A DNA stretch of 64,000 nucleotides, taken from Fimousia sp045616445 (GTDB lineage: Bacteria > Bacillota > Clostridia > Lachnospirales > Lachnospiraceae). The stretch lies in NCBI GenBank assembly GCA_045616445.1, contig JAZLGR010000012.1, forward strand, positions 1 through 64,000, read 5' to 3'. Shown one piece after another: positions 34,628 to 43,364 of this stretch; the first letter of the stretch is position 1, and the number at the start of each line of letters is the position of its first letter. The notes beneath the pieces were generated by a model. That model saw nothing but the letters and a program-made list of their open reading frames with translations. It had not been told where the DNA came from and did not search any database. The position numbers and the translations under genes are program-made.

Positions 34628-35320
34628 ATGATTTATTCACAGGAAGTACAGAAAATGTGCCCAGTAGCAATCGGCGTTAATCACGGTGCTGCTCCAATCC
34701 CAGAAGAAGCTAAATGGGTAAAAGCTCAGCAGATCTCTGATATTAACGGATTTTCTCATGGTATTGGCTGGTGTGCTCCACAGCAGGGTGGCTGTAAAAT
34801 CACACTTAACGTAAAAGAAGGTATTATTCAGGAAGCTTTAGTAGAAACAATCGGATGTTCCGGTATGACACATTCTGCAGCTATGGCATCTGAAATCTTA
34901 CCAGGAAGAACTCTTTTAGAAGCATTAAACACAGACTTAGTTTGTGATGCTATCAACACAGCTATGAGAGAAATCTTCTTACAGTTAGTTTACGGTCGTA
35001 CACAGAGTGCATTCTCCGAAGGCGGTTTAGCTATCGGTGGTGGTCTTGAAGACTTAGGTAAAGGCTTAAGATCTCAGGTTGGTACAATGTACGGTACATT
35101 AGCTAAAGGCCCTCGTTACCTTGAAATGGCTGAAGGTTACGTTACAGGAATCGCTTTAAATGAAGACGACGAAATCATCGGATACCAGTTCATTAACTTT
35201 GGACGTATGATGGACTTCATCAAAGCTGGTGACGACGCTCAGACAGCTATGGACAAAGCAAAAGGTCAGTATGGTAGAGTTGCAGATGCAGCTAAGATCA
35301 TCGACCCAAGAAAAGAATAA
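34628..35320 (+). CDS. Iron-sulfur cluster scaffold-like (NifU/IscU N-terminal type) protein paired with GGGtGRT
   Basis: The 230-aa protein has cysteines in KMCPVAIG, IGWCAPQQGGCK and ETIGCSGMTHSAAMA, the last resembling the IscU/NifU_N GCSISxASAS cluster-binding loop, then a long Gly-rich second half (GGLAIGGGLEDLGKGLRSQVGTMYGTLAKG). It is normally annotated as an iron-sulfur cluster assembly scaffold, but it lacks an adjacent cysteine desulfurase. It is always-looking partner of the next gene, 16 nt downstream. Strong codon bias (GCT, GGT, TTA) and GAAAGGAG before the ATG suggest abundant expression. Its real role is unknown. Confidence 0.75.
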   Translation: MIYSQEVQKMCPVAIGVNHGAAPIPEEAKWVKAQQISDINGFSHGIGWCAPQQGGCKITLNVKEGIIQEALVETIGCSGMTHSAAMASEILPGRTLLEALNTDLVCDAINTAMREIFLQLVYGRTQSAFSEGGLAIGGGLEDLGKGLRSQVGTMYGTLAKGPRYLEMAEGYVTGIALNEDDEIIGYQFINFGRMMDFIKAGDDAQTAMDKAKGQYGRVADAAKIIDPRKE

Positions 35321-35336
35321 TTAGGAGGTAACGACA

Positions 35337-36347
35337 ATGGCATTATTTGAATCTTACGAAAGAAGAATTGACCAGATCAACGCTTGTCTTGCTGAATACG
35401 GTATTGCTAGTATTGAAGAAGCAGAAAAAATCACAAAAGATGCTGGTTTAGATGTTTATAAAATGATCGAAGGAATTCAGCCTATTTGTTTCGAAAACGC
35501 TAAATGGGCTTACACTGTTGGCGCTGCTATCGCAATCAAAAAAGATTGTAGAAGAGCTGCTGATGCTGCTGCAGCAATCGGTATTGGTCTTCAGTCCTTC
35601 TGTATCCCAGGTTCCGTAGCTGACCAGAGAAAAGTAGGTTTAGGACACGGTAACTTAGGTAAAATGTTATTAGAAGAAGAAACAGATTGTTTCGCATTCT
35701 TAGCTGGTCACGAATCTTTTGCAGCTGCTGAAGGTGCTATCGGTATCGCTGAAAAAGCTAACAAAGTTCGTCAGAAACCATTAAGAGTTATCTTAAACGG
35801 TTTAGGAAAAGACGCTGCTCAGATCATTTCCCGTATCAACGGTTTCACATACGTTGAAACAGAAATGGATTACTACACAGGAGAAGTTAAAGAAGTATTC
35901 CGTAAAGCTTACTCCGAAGGTTTAAGAGCTAAAGTTAACTGCTACGGTGCTAATGATGTAACAGAAGGTGTTGCAATCATGCACAAAGAAAAAGTTGACG
36001 TTTCCATCACAGGTAACTCCACAAACCCAACACGTTTCCAGCATCCTGTAGCAGGTACATACAAAAAAGAATGTATCGAACAGGGTAAGAAATACTTCTC
36101 CGTAGCATCTGGTGGTGGTACAGGTCGTACATTACATCCAGATAACATGGCTGCAGGTCCAGCTTCCTACGGTATGACAGATACAATGGGTCGTATGCAC
36201 AGTGACGCTCAGTTCGCTGGTTCTTCCTCCGTACCTGCTCACGTAGAAATGATGGGTCTCATCGGTGCTGGTAACAACCCAATGGTTGGTATGACAGTAG
36301 CAGTTGCTGTATCCATTCAGGAAGCAGCAGACGCTGGTAAATTCTAA
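35337..36347 (+). CDS. GGGtGRT protein
   Basis: The 336-aa protein carries the name-giving motif SVASGGGTGRTLHPDNMAAGP (about 257-277) and the rest of the family sequence, with Gly- and Ala-rich helices and no membrane segment. The family is common in gut Clostridia and has no established function. TTAGGAGGTAACGACA gives a strong ribosome binding site. Codon bias equals that of glyA or aspS, so it is probably among the more abundant proteins of the cell. With the scaffold-like gene upstream it forms a two-gene operon ended by a terminator. Confidence 0.88.
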   Translation: MALFESYERRIDQINACLAEYGIASIEEAEKITKDAGLDVYKMIEGIQPICFENAKWAYTVGAAIAIKKDCRRAADAAAAIGIGLQSFCIPGSVADQRKVGLGHGNLGKMLLEEETDCFAFLAGHESFAAAEGAIGIAEKANKVRQKPLRVILNGLGKDAAQIISRINGFTYVETEMDYYTGEVKEVFRKAYSEGLRAKVNCYGANDVTEGVAIMHKEKVDVSITGNSTNPTRFQHPVAGTYKKECIEQGKKYFSVASGGGTGRTLHPDNMAAGPASYGMTDTMGRMHSDAQFAGSSSVPAHVEMMGLIGAGNNPMVGMTVAVAVSIQEAADAGKF

Positions 36348-36381
36348 TAATCATTAGAATCTAACACTTATAAAGAAATTC

Positions 36382-36415
36382 AAGAGCTTATGTCTTCGGG
36401 CATAAGCTCTTTTTG
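36382..36415 (+). terminator. Intrinsic terminator after the GGGtGRT gene
   Basis: AAGAGCTTATG / CATAAGCTCTT hairpin followed by TTTTT. Confidence 0.92.
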
Positions 36416-36424
36416 TATTCATTT

Positions 36425-36454
36425 TTTACAAAATCGAGTTAGGAATGATATAAT
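36425..36454 (+). promoter_or_regulatory. Promoter of the kinase operon
   Basis: TTTACA (36425-36430) and TATAAT (36449-36454) with an 18-bp spacer lie about 30 bp before the ATG at 36484. Confidence 0.7.
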
Positions 36455-36483
36455 ATAGTTACTATAATCTTCGGGAGACACAT

Positions 36484-37698
36484 ATGGTACATTGGGATAC
36501 ATTTAATCCGGAAAACAGCATAAAGGACTTCGAGTTTACTAAACGGGCAGTTTCAGGAATCAGACAGGTGGCTGCAAGGGAGAACTTCGAGGAATATGAC
36601 GGCATGGAGATCTTCGAATACCTGAAGAATGAGATTGCCCTGGTCTGCTTTGGCGACTATCTGAAACGTTTTTTATACGAACAGACCGGGATGGAGGTTG
36701 GATTCGATGAAATATCAGAGGGTGACTACATCTATTTGATTCAGGAATCATTTGAACGCAACCATGCGCCATTTTCCAGACAGAAGATCGAAGAAAATGA
36801 ACGAAGAAAGATCAGAAAGTGGTTAAAAGCGGATACCGTTGCTCGGAATACCATATTTATCCTTGGATTTGGACTTTCCATGACAGAAAAAGAAGTGAAT
36901 CTTTTCCTTACGAAGGTATTAATGGAAGAGGGAATCCGTATGACTTCTCCATGGGAAGTCATCAGCTGGTATTGTTTTCATAATCAGATGCCTTACCGAC
37001 AGGCGGCAGAATTATGGAAGTATTATAATGAGGGTAAGCGATTCATCTCATACAAGACAAACTGGAGTCATGTCAGTGACATTCTTCCGCTTCATCTGAC
37101 CTCGAAAGAGTCATTAAAAGAGTATCTTATGTATCTCAAGTACGACTACAAGGATCAGAATGTGGATGATCTAGGCTACGAGACATTTGCCTGTCTGTAT
37201 CAGAGATGTAAGGTCGTCATCGCGGACCTTTATAATGAACAGGAGAGCTTCACTGATGGAAGCAAAGACTGGGAACCGGGCCGGGTGAAGGACAGTGACG
37301 TAGAACATGTGCTTTGCAGCGGCATTCCTTATAATCAGACGGGAAACCTGGAACGGGCAACCAGATCCACACTGAATAAGCATATCTCCACCAAAAGAAT
37401 GAGCAGACAGAGGATCAGCAATCTGCTGAAGAAGAAATTTCCGGTGGAGAGATTTGACCTGATTACCTTATTATTCCTGATCCATTCCCAGCAGGAGCCA
37501 GATAATCCGGAGCAGAGACTGCTTGATTTTATCGATGAAACCAATGAAATCTTAAAAGGATGTGAGATGATGGAACTATATCCGGTCAATGCCTATGAGG
37601 CCTTTATTATGATGTGTCTGCTATCCATCGATCCACTCTGTACCTACAGTGAAGTGTGGGAATTATCCTATGAAAAGGAGGATGGGATGTTATGGTAA
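36484..37698 (+). CDS. Unrecognised 404-aa cytoplasmic protein coupled to a Ser/Thr kinase
   Basis: I do not recognise a family. The protein is soluble, mostly alpha-helical by composition and rich in Glu, Lys and Tyr. Residues about 294-335 (RSTLNKHISTKRMSRQRISN followed by LLKKKFPVERFDLITLLFLIHS) look like a helix-turn-helix of the lambda-repressor kind, so DNA or protein binding is possible. The stop overlaps the kinase start (ATGGTAA), so the two are translationally coupled and made in step. It may be a kinase substrate or a phosphorylation-controlled regulator; both are inferences from context. A promoter with TATAAT and CGGGAGACACAT before the ATG supports the start. Confidence 0.75.
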   Translation: MVHWDTFNPENSIKDFEFTKRAVSGIRQVAARENFEEYDGMEIFEYLKNEIALVCFGDYLKRFLYEQTGMEVGFDEISEGDYIYLIQESFERNHAPFSRQKIEENERRKIRKWLKADTVARNTIFILGFGLSMTEKEVNLFLTKVLMEEGIRMTSPWEVISWYCFHNQMPYRQAAELWKYYNEGKRFISYKTNWSHVSDILPLHLTSKESLKEYLMYLKYDYKDQNVDDLGYETFACLYQRCKVVIADLYNEQESFTDGSKDWEPGRVKDSDVEHVLCSGIPYNQTGNLERATRSTLNKHISTKRMSRQRISNLLKKKFPVERFDLITLLFLIHSQQEPDNPEQRLLDFIDETNEILKGCEMMELYPVNAYEAFIMMCLLSIDPLCTYSEVWELSYEKEDGMLW

Positions 37699-39293
37699 TA
37701 GAACGGGACAGTATCATCCTGCCATTTGCTGAATACGAACTGGGAGAATTCCTGGGATCCGGCTCATATGGATCGGTCTTTGAGATGAATCATCCGGAGC
37801 GAGGAGAGTATGCAGTTAAGATTCTGGACTTTTCCAAGGAGAATCTGGACAGTCTCATCGCTTATGAGACGAAATTAGAGCAGATCATCGGCATGTCAGG
37901 CAATCCTTACTTTGTGAATGTATATGAATACGAGACGGTAGAGCTTGATACCTGCTACCGTTGCTTTGTGCGCATGGAGCTTTTGCGCTCTTTTGTGGAT
38001 GTCTATGATTACAGAGAGCTTACAGAAGAAGACATTATCGCCATTGCCATCAATCTCTGTGACGCCCTTGCAGTCTGTGAGCAGAAGGGAATTATCCACC
38101 GGGATTTGAAACCAGGCAATATCTTAGTGGATCAGGATGGAACCTGCAAACTGGCTGATTTTGACGCCATGAAGAATTCCGAGGATCTCGACAATCAAAA
38201 TGACATCAAGGGAACACCGGCCTATATGGCACCGGAACTGTTCCATGGAAGAGAATATGACCACAGGGTTGATATTTACGCCCTGGGGATGATCCTATAT
38301 ATCCTGTTGAATGACGGCAGAGAGCCTTTCATCAATCTGAATCAGAAGTTTTATCTGAAAAAAGACCGGGAAGCTGCCTTTCATCAGCGCATGGAGGGCA
38401 ATGCACCCGTAAGTCCTGCCCATGCATCGGAAAAACTGGCAAAGATCATTCAGAAGGCACTTGCATTTGATCCAAAGGATCGATATAAAAACATCGGGCA
38501 GATGAAATTAGATTTACAGCGGCTTTCTGGCGAAGAAAAACGGTCAAAGAAAGGCCTTCTCATCGCAGTGATTCCTGTATTACTGCTGATTACACTGGGT
38601 TTTGGCCATCTTCATCATAAACCGGAAACGGACTATACACCAATTCAAAAAGCAGGTGTACTTAAGGTTGCTGTAGTCAATGGTGATCATTCCCGATACA
38701 AACGCTCCACCGTGGAGGCAGTGTGTGAAGAACTGGGCCTTTCCTGCGAAATCATCAATATTGATCAGGATGAACGATATGATATTGTGAAGGAGCAGGA
38801 AGCGGACTGTATGTTCGGATCGATCAATGATGGATCCGGTTTATCCTTCTCTGCTGTGGTTTTCCGCTCAGATCTTAAGCTGGTGATGAAGCGCACAGAT
38901 AAAGAAACCTACATGGATGATATTGCCTATCACAACAATATCTATGAAGCGATGAAAGACAAAAGCTTTGCGTTAAAAAGGGGTTCCAAAGCATATTCCT
39001 TCTATGAGAATGTGGAGGAGTGGAAGGAGTCAGAAATTCATATTGTGGATACCTCCAAAGCTGCCCAGCAAATGGTCAGCGATCACAAAGCAGATCTTAC
39101 CATTCTGAATGTGAAGAATAAGGTCAGATATAACAATTTAACTTCCATTAGTGTCAGAGATCTCCATTTCCAGACAGCGTTTGGCTGTGAAGGAGACGGC
39201 GAACTCCTTGAAAAGATCAATCAGGCCATTGAAAATCTCTCAGATGATGGTACCCTTGACCGTATTGCAAAGGAAAATGGTCTTGACAGATAA
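37692..39293 (+). CDS. Ser/Thr protein kinase fused to an extracellular solute-binding (SBP family 3-like) domain
   Basis: The 533-aa protein has a eukaryotic-type kinase domain (about 10-280) with the glycine loop GSGSYGSV (22-29), Lys43 in YAVKIL, HRDLKPGN (136-143), metal Asp156 and MAPE (179-182). The DFG glycine is Asp158 (DFD). One membrane helix follows (about 288-303). The outer part (about 316-533) reads like a family-3 periplasmic binding protein (AGVLKVAVVNGDHSR, AVCEELGLSCEIINID, AADLTILN-type and AFGCEGDGELLEKINQAIENLSDDGTLDRIAKENGL). PASTA repeats, the usual outer domain of Firmicutes kinases, are absent. It probably senses a small solute and signals inward. AAAGGAGG precedes the start; its last codons contain the next promoter. 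Confidence 0.87.
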   Translation: MVIERDSIILPFAEYELGEFLGSGSYGSVFEMNHPERGEYAVKILDFSKENLDSLIAYETKLEQIIGMSGNPYFVNVYEYETVELDTCYRCFVRMELLRSFVDVYDYRELTEEDIIAIAINLCDALAVCEQKGIIHRDLKPGNILVDQDGTCKLADFDAMKNSEDLDNQNDIKGTPAYMAPELFHGREYDHRVDIYALGMILYILLNDGREPFINLNQKFYLKKDREAAFHQRMEGNAPVSPAHASEKLAKIIQKALAFDPKDRYKNIGQMKLDLQRLSGEEKRSKKGLLIAVIPVLLLITLGFGHLHHKPETDYTPIQKAGVLKVAVVNGDHSRYKRSTVEAVCEELGLSCEIINIDQDERYDIVKEQEADCMFGSINDGSGLSFSAVVFRSDLKLVMKRTDKETYMDDIAYHNNIYEAMKDKSFALKRGSKAYSFYENVEEWKESEIHIVDTSKAAQQMVSDHKADLTILNVKNKVRYNNLTSISVRDLHFQTAFGCEGDGELLEKINQAIENLSDDGTLDRIAKENGLDR

Positions 39294-39311
39294 GAAGTGT
39301 ACACGGATAAT
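39283..39311 (+). promoter_or_regulatory. Promoter of the cobalamin operon, inside the kinase 3' end
   Basis: TTGACA (39283-39288) overlaps the last sense codons of the kinase gene (Leu-Asp-Arg) and GATAAT lies at 39306-39311 after a 17-bp spacer. Transcription would start near 39318, just before the riboswitch. Confidence 0.75.
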
Positions 39312-39325
39312 GAGTATATGCATAT

Positions 39326-39472
39326 TTCATGGTTGCTTCTAACGAAGCATGAAACTGGAATCAGGTGCAAATCCTGAACGGTCCCGCCGCCGTGAAAGGT
39401 TTTCGAAGCATTTGCCACTGGGTAACTGGGAAGGCGCTAAGATGATACCTTGAGTCGGAATACTTGCCATGA
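39326..39472 (+). promoter_or_regulatory. Cobalamin (AdoCbl-type) riboswitch
   Basis: The conserved blocks occur in order: GGTGCAAATCC (39364-39374), ACGGTCCCGCCGCCGTGA (39378-39395), GCCACTGG (39414-39421), GGGAAGGC (39428-39435) and the B12 box GAGTCGGAATACTTGCC (39452-39468). The 5' half contains a stem-loop (TTGCTTCTAACGAAGCA). Downstream, 39485-39545 contains a short ACTC/GGAGT stem and a T-rich stretch (GGGTTTTCTTTTT), possibly the expression platform. The remaining leader to 39634 includes TATAAT at 39593-39598 with only a weak -35 (TACAAT), so a second promoter beyond the switch cannot be excluded. The switch should lower expression of the operon at 39635-46118 when cobalamin is plentiful. 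Confidence 0.93.
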
Positions 39473-39634
39473 TCTGAGGATATACTCTACGATGTATGGA
39501 GTCGTTCTATGGGAAATGTGATTTCTAAGTGCGGGTTTTCTTTTTGTGCTTATTTTTAGAACAATTCTATACAATTTAATCTATAGATTCGGTATAATAG
39601 TCCTCAGAAATATGAAATCTGGAGGACTATTTTT

Positions 39635-40363
39635 ATGTTTAAAATGATGAAGAAGAATATAATAATTGCTTTGCTGACCATTATGATGGCAATGAGCCTG
39701 ATCTCCTGTGGCGCGAAGGAAGATGGTGTGGCAGAAGCAACCACCGAGGCTGCAACGGAAGCAGCTACAGAAGCAGTGGATGAGACAAACACTGAGGCTG
39801 CAACGGAAGCGGTAACAGAAAACAATAAAGCAGAGGTTACCGAAGAAGCAACAACAGAAAGCAAAGAAGAAAAGACAGAGTCCACGACAGAGGCGACAAC
39901 TGAGAAATCAGCCGAGAAAAAGAACGAGAAAAAGACTAAGAATAAGTCGAAAAAAGAAGTTTACGCTAAAAAGAAGGACAAAAAACCAGGTAAAAAAGAA
40001 ACCAAGAAGGAGATGCAGGTCAGCTGCATGATCGAATGTAAGACGGTTTTGAAGAATAAGGACAGTTTAGAGTCCAACTATAAGGTGCCATCGAATGGCA
40101 TTATCAAAGGAAAGAAGAATTACACCATCAAAGATGGAGATACAGTGTTAGATGTATTAAAGCGTACCGGTGTATCCATCGATGTGGAAGGTGGCGACTA
40201 TGTGGCAGGCATCGACGGATTATATGAGTTTGACTGTGGTAAGAACAGCGGTTGGATGTACTCTGTCAATGGAAGTTTTCCGAATGTTAGTGCCAGAGAT
40301 TACAAGTTAAAGAACGGTGACCGTATCAGATGGAGTTATACCTGCAATTATGGAGATTTATAA
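39635..40363 (+). CDS. Lipoprotein with charged stalk and DUF4430 (transcobalamin-like beta) domain
   Basis: The 242-aa product has a signal peptide ending in the lipobox LISC (about 22-25), then about 85 residues of low-complexity Thr/Glu/Ala repeats (TEAATEAATEA) and a Lys-rich segment, which would act as a wall-spanning stalk. The C-terminal domain (about 133-242) is DUF4430: TIKDGDTVLDVLKRTGV, GLYEFDCGKNSGWMYSVNG and NVSARDYKLKNGDRIRWSYTC. DUF4430 is related to the C-terminal domain of transcobalamin and intrinsic factor. As first gene behind a cobalamin riboswitch, it probably binds cobalamin or a corrinoid at the cell surface. CTGGAGG precedes the ATG. Confidence 0.87.
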   Translation: MFKMMKKNIIIALLTIMMAMSLISCGAKEDGVAEATTEAATEAATEAVDETNTEAATEAVTENNKAEVTEEATTESKEEKTESTTEATTEKSAEKKNEKKTKNKSKKEVYAKKKDKKPGKKETKKEMQVSCMIECKTVLKNKDSLESNYKVPSNGIIKGKKNYTIKDGDTVLDVLKRTGVSIDVEGGDYVAGIDGLYEFDCGKNSGWMYSVNGSFPNVSARDYKLKNGDRIRWSYTCNYGDL

Positions 40364-41198
40364 TACAACAATGTGGAACCCATTCAAGCGCTCCCATCCG
40401 GTTGTGATCCTGGCATACTTTGTGGCATTGCTATTCTTTTGTGGAACACTGAAGCATCCATATCTTACTGGAATACTTACAGTTAGCTTACTGATGCTGG
40501 TATTCTGGCATGTCAGAAGGCCAAAACCCATGATCTCTTATCTATTGTTATGGCTGATCATCGGATGCTCCAATCCACTCTTTGTATACAGGGGAGACAC
40601 AGTGCTATTTCAGATTGGTGGGATGACATGTACTCTAGAGGCATTATTGTATGGTCTTTGTAATGGTGCATTGTTGATGGATATGGTACTGCTTTTTTCG
40701 TTATTTCAGCGCTACTTTGGCCGAGAGCATTGGATCTACCTTTTTGGGAATATCGCTCCTAAGATCGGTGTTCTATTTTCCATGAGTTTATCCTTTTTTC
40801 CGAAATTTCAAAAGCATGGAAAAGAGCTTTATGAGATACAAAAACAACTGTTTACCCAGAGTGCGGTGAGGAGAGCGCTTAAGGTTTTTAACATGGAGAC
40901 AACCTGGGCATTTGAATCCTCTGTGGATACATTAGATTCCATGAATGCAAGGGGCTTTGGCATCGGGAGAAGAAGCCATTTTCATCTCTTTTCCTTTGAA
41001 CGGATGGATGGGATTCATCTGATAGAGGTATTGGCCTTATTCGGACTCAATCTTTTCCTCATACAAACAAAGTATCATAAGTTTTACTTTTACCCATATA
41101 TTGCATTCACACCATGGAACATGTCAGATTTCCTGGCCATCTTGTTACTTGGCCTGCTGGTGATTCTGCCATTTTTGTGGAGATATAAACATGATTAA
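40350..41198 (+). CDS. ECF transporter T component (EcfT)
   Basis: The ATG at 40350 lies within the end of the lipoprotein gene; ATG 40371 is an alternative. The roughly 282-aa protein has about five membrane helices (30-60, 75-92, 110-135, 220-240, 258-276). It shows the EcfT ending of the coupling-helix region with SSVDTLDSMNARGFGIGRR, the Ala-Arg-Gly motif that contacts the ATPases. It couples ATP hydrolysis to the S component in vitamin import. Its end overlaps the ATPase start by 8 nt. Confidence 0.88.
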   Translation: MEIYNTTMWNPFKRSHPVVILAYFVALLFFCGTLKHPYLTGILTVSLLMLVFWHVRRPKPMISYLLLWLIIGCSNPLFVYRGDTVLFQIGGMTCTLEALLYGLCNGALLMDMVLLFSLFQRYFGREHWIYLFGNIAPKIGVLFSMSLSFFPKFQKHGKELYEIQKQLFTQSAVRRALKVFNMETTWAFESSVDTLDSMNARGFGIGRRSHFHLFSFERMDGIHLIEVLALFGLNLFLIQTKYHKFYFYPYIAFTPWNMSDFLAILLLGLLVILPFLWRYKHD

Positions 41199-42744
41199 GA
41201 TCCATGACTTGTCTTTTCGCTACCCGTTAAGCGGCAAAAAGGCATTGGAACAGATACAATTACATATTAAACCAGGGACATTGACCCTGCTTACCGGTCC
41301 CAGTGGATGTGGTAAGACAACATTGCTTCGTCATATGAAGCGGGAACTGCTGCCGGCAGGACATCGACAGGGTAATGTCACCTATCAGGATACCCGGATT
41401 CAGGATCTGGATCCATATACATCCGTATCAGAAATCGGTTTTCTCATGCAGGATCCATCTGCACAGATTTTGATGGATACAGTATGGCATGAACTTGCCT
41501 TTGGCATGGAAAATCTGGGCAAATCCTTATCCTACATGAAACGCACTGTGGCGGAGGTAGTTAATTACTTTAACTTACACCCTGTGTATGACAAAAATCC
41601 GCAGGAATTGTCCGGAGGAGAGCAGCAGATCGTAAATCTGGCTTCCATCATGACGCTTCGTCCGAAGGTATTGCTCCTAGATGAGCCTACTGCCATGCTA
41701 GACCCGGTGGCGAGACACAACTTTATCCATCTCCTCCTTCGATTAAAAGAAGAATATGCCATGACCATCGTCATGGTTGCCCATAATTTAGAAGATATTT
41801 TTGATGCTGCAGATTCCATTCTGTATATGGAAGCAGGAAAAATCCAATATGAAGGCAGTCCGTTAGACTATGCCAACTATATCGTGACTGAGAAAGCACC
41901 GTATCAGCTGATGCTTCCTGAAAAGCTTCGTGTGATGGCAGCACTTCATAAAAAACTGACAACAGACGGGACAAAAATACGAAGTGCCATCAGAGAGAGT
42001 CGCTACCATGTCCTGAATCAGGAAACCCATGGAGGCAGCACAGTGCTTCGGATAGGCCATCTGTATTGTTCTTATGGCAGTCACGAAGTGCTGAAAAACC
42101 TGAATTTAGATGTAAAAAGTGAGGAAGTACTCACAATATGTGGCGCTAATGGCAGTGGGAAGTCAACATTTTTAAAATGTCTCATGAAAGAACGGCCATG
42201 TTCAGGAAAAATCAGGACAAAAAAGGGAATGAGATACCTTCCACAGGATCCAACCTTGCTCTTTGTGAAGGATACCCTGGCAGAAGATCTATCAGAAACA
42301 GGGGAAGATCAGCCAGAATATATGAATCAACTCATTGATGCATTCGATCTTGGGGAATATCTGGATACCCATCCATATGACTTAAGCGGTGGTCTTAGGC
42401 AGATGGCAGCCCTTGCCAAGGTGCTCCTGACCAGACCGGAGATCCTACTGCTTGATGAACCGACTAAAGGGATGGACAGGCTCCATGTGAAGTGCTTTGC
42501 ATCTATGCTTCGCAGACTTGCCAAAGAAGGTCTGACAGTCCTTTGTGTGACCCATGACCTGGAGTTTGCAGCAATGGTAAGTGACCGCATCGGCATGATG
42601 TTTGACGGCAGATTGGAAGGACTCGATCATCCGGATACCTTTCTCCTTGATAACTATTTCTATACGACCTGCTGCGCGAAGCTTACAAGTGGGTTAGAAC
42701 ACCCGGCGACGCTGCCTGAAAGAATGGTGGTGGAAGATGAGTAA
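41191..42744 (+). CDS. ECF transporter fused double ATPase (EcfA-EcfA')
   Basis: The 517-aa protein contains two ABC ATPase domains in one chain: Walker A GPSGCGKTT (about 35-43) and GANGSGKST (about 318-326), signatures LSGGEQQ and LSGGLRQ, and Walker B LLLDEPTAML and LLLDEPTKGMD. No membrane segment is present. It energises the ECF transporter formed with the T and S subunits on each side. Overlaps of 8 nt with both neighbours indicate coupled translation and stoichiometric assembly. Confidence 0.93.
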   Translation: MIKIHDLSFRYPLSGKKALEQIQLHIKPGTLTLLTGPSGCGKTTLLRHMKRELLPAGHRQGNVTYQDTRIQDLDPYTSVSEIGFLMQDPSAQILMDTVWHELAFGMENLGKSLSYMKRTVAEVVNYFNLHPVYDKNPQELSGGEQQIVNLASIMTLRPKVLLLDEPTAMLDPVARHNFIHLLLRLKEEYAMTIVMVAHNLEDIFDAADSILYMEAGKIQYEGSPLDYANYIVTEKAPYQLMLPEKLRVMAALHKKLTTDGTKIRSAIRESRYHVLNQETHGGSTVLRIGHLYCSYGSHEVLKNLNLDVKSEEVLTICGANGSGKSTFLKCLMKERPCSGKIRTKKGMRYLPQDPTLLFVKDTLAEDLSETGEDQPEYMNQLIDAFDLGEYLDTHPYDLSGGLRQMAALAKVLLTRPEILLLDEPTKGMDRLHVKCFASMLRRLAKEGLTVLCVTHDLEFAAMVSDRIGMMFDGRLEGLDHPDTFLLDNYFYTTCCAKLTSGLEHPATLPERMVVEDE

Positions 42745-43357
42745 AAGTATCGTTCTGATTGCACTTTTATCCTGTGTTCCTTACTACTTTAAATATGAAA
42801 AGAGACGTCCGCAGACAAGGGAGACCGTTGTGCTTGCTGTTATGATCACCCTGACGGTGACGGGGAGACTGATCTTTGCCATTACACCGTCCTTTAAACC
42901 GGTGGCAGCCATAGTAATCATCTGTGGCATGGCATTTGGCAGTGAATCCGGCTTTGTGTGTGGCTCTATGGCTGCATTCTTATCCAACTTTTTCTTTGGA
43001 CAAGGTCCATGGACCCCGTTTCAGATGGTGGCTACAGGACTGATCGGTGCATTGGCTGGGCTCTGCAACAAAAAAGGATGGCTTGCAAGATACCGTCCAT
43101 TGCAGATTTTCTTTGGGATTGCTGCTGGAATCTTCTATTCTATGGTGATGGATATCTGGACATCCATCGGATACGGGGACGCTTTCCTGTGGGGACGCTA
43201 CATCGCAACCTGCATCACGTCCATTCCAACAACGATCATTTACTGTGTGTCCAATGTGGTATTTCTCCTCGTTCTGACACCGGTATTCATGAAGAAATTG
43301 ACACGTGTGAAATACAAATACGGTTTTTATAAAGATATTGAAGAAATCAAGAGGTGA
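42737..43357 (+). CDS. ECF transporter substrate-binding S component, probably for cobalamin or a corrinoid
   Basis: The 206-aa membrane protein has about six helices and the block GMAFGSESGFVCGSMAAFLSNFFFGQGPWTPFQMVATGLIGALAGL, typical of ECF S subunits in this family. The substrate is inferred from the cobalamin riboswitch and from the DUF4430 and alpha-toroid partners rather than from specific residues. It would take up ligand from outside and topple in the membrane to release it inward, driven by the T and A subunits encoded before it. Confidence 0.82.
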   Translation: MSKSIVLIALLSCVPYYFKYEKRRPQTRETVVLAVMITLTVTGRLIFAITPSFKPVAAIVIICGMAFGSESGFVCGSMAAFLSNFFFGQGPWTPFQMVATGLIGALAGLCNKKGWLARYRPLQIFFGIAAGIFYSMVMDIWTSIGYGDAFLWGRYIATCITSIPTTIIYCVSNVVFLLVLTPVFMKKLTRVKYKYGFYKDIEEIKR

Positions 43358-43364
43358 GAAACAG

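Noticed and set aside
37692..39293. Pseudokinase call because DFG is DFD
   Set aside because: The metal-binding Asp, the HRD Asp, the VAIK-type Lys and the glycine loop are all present, so activity remains likely.
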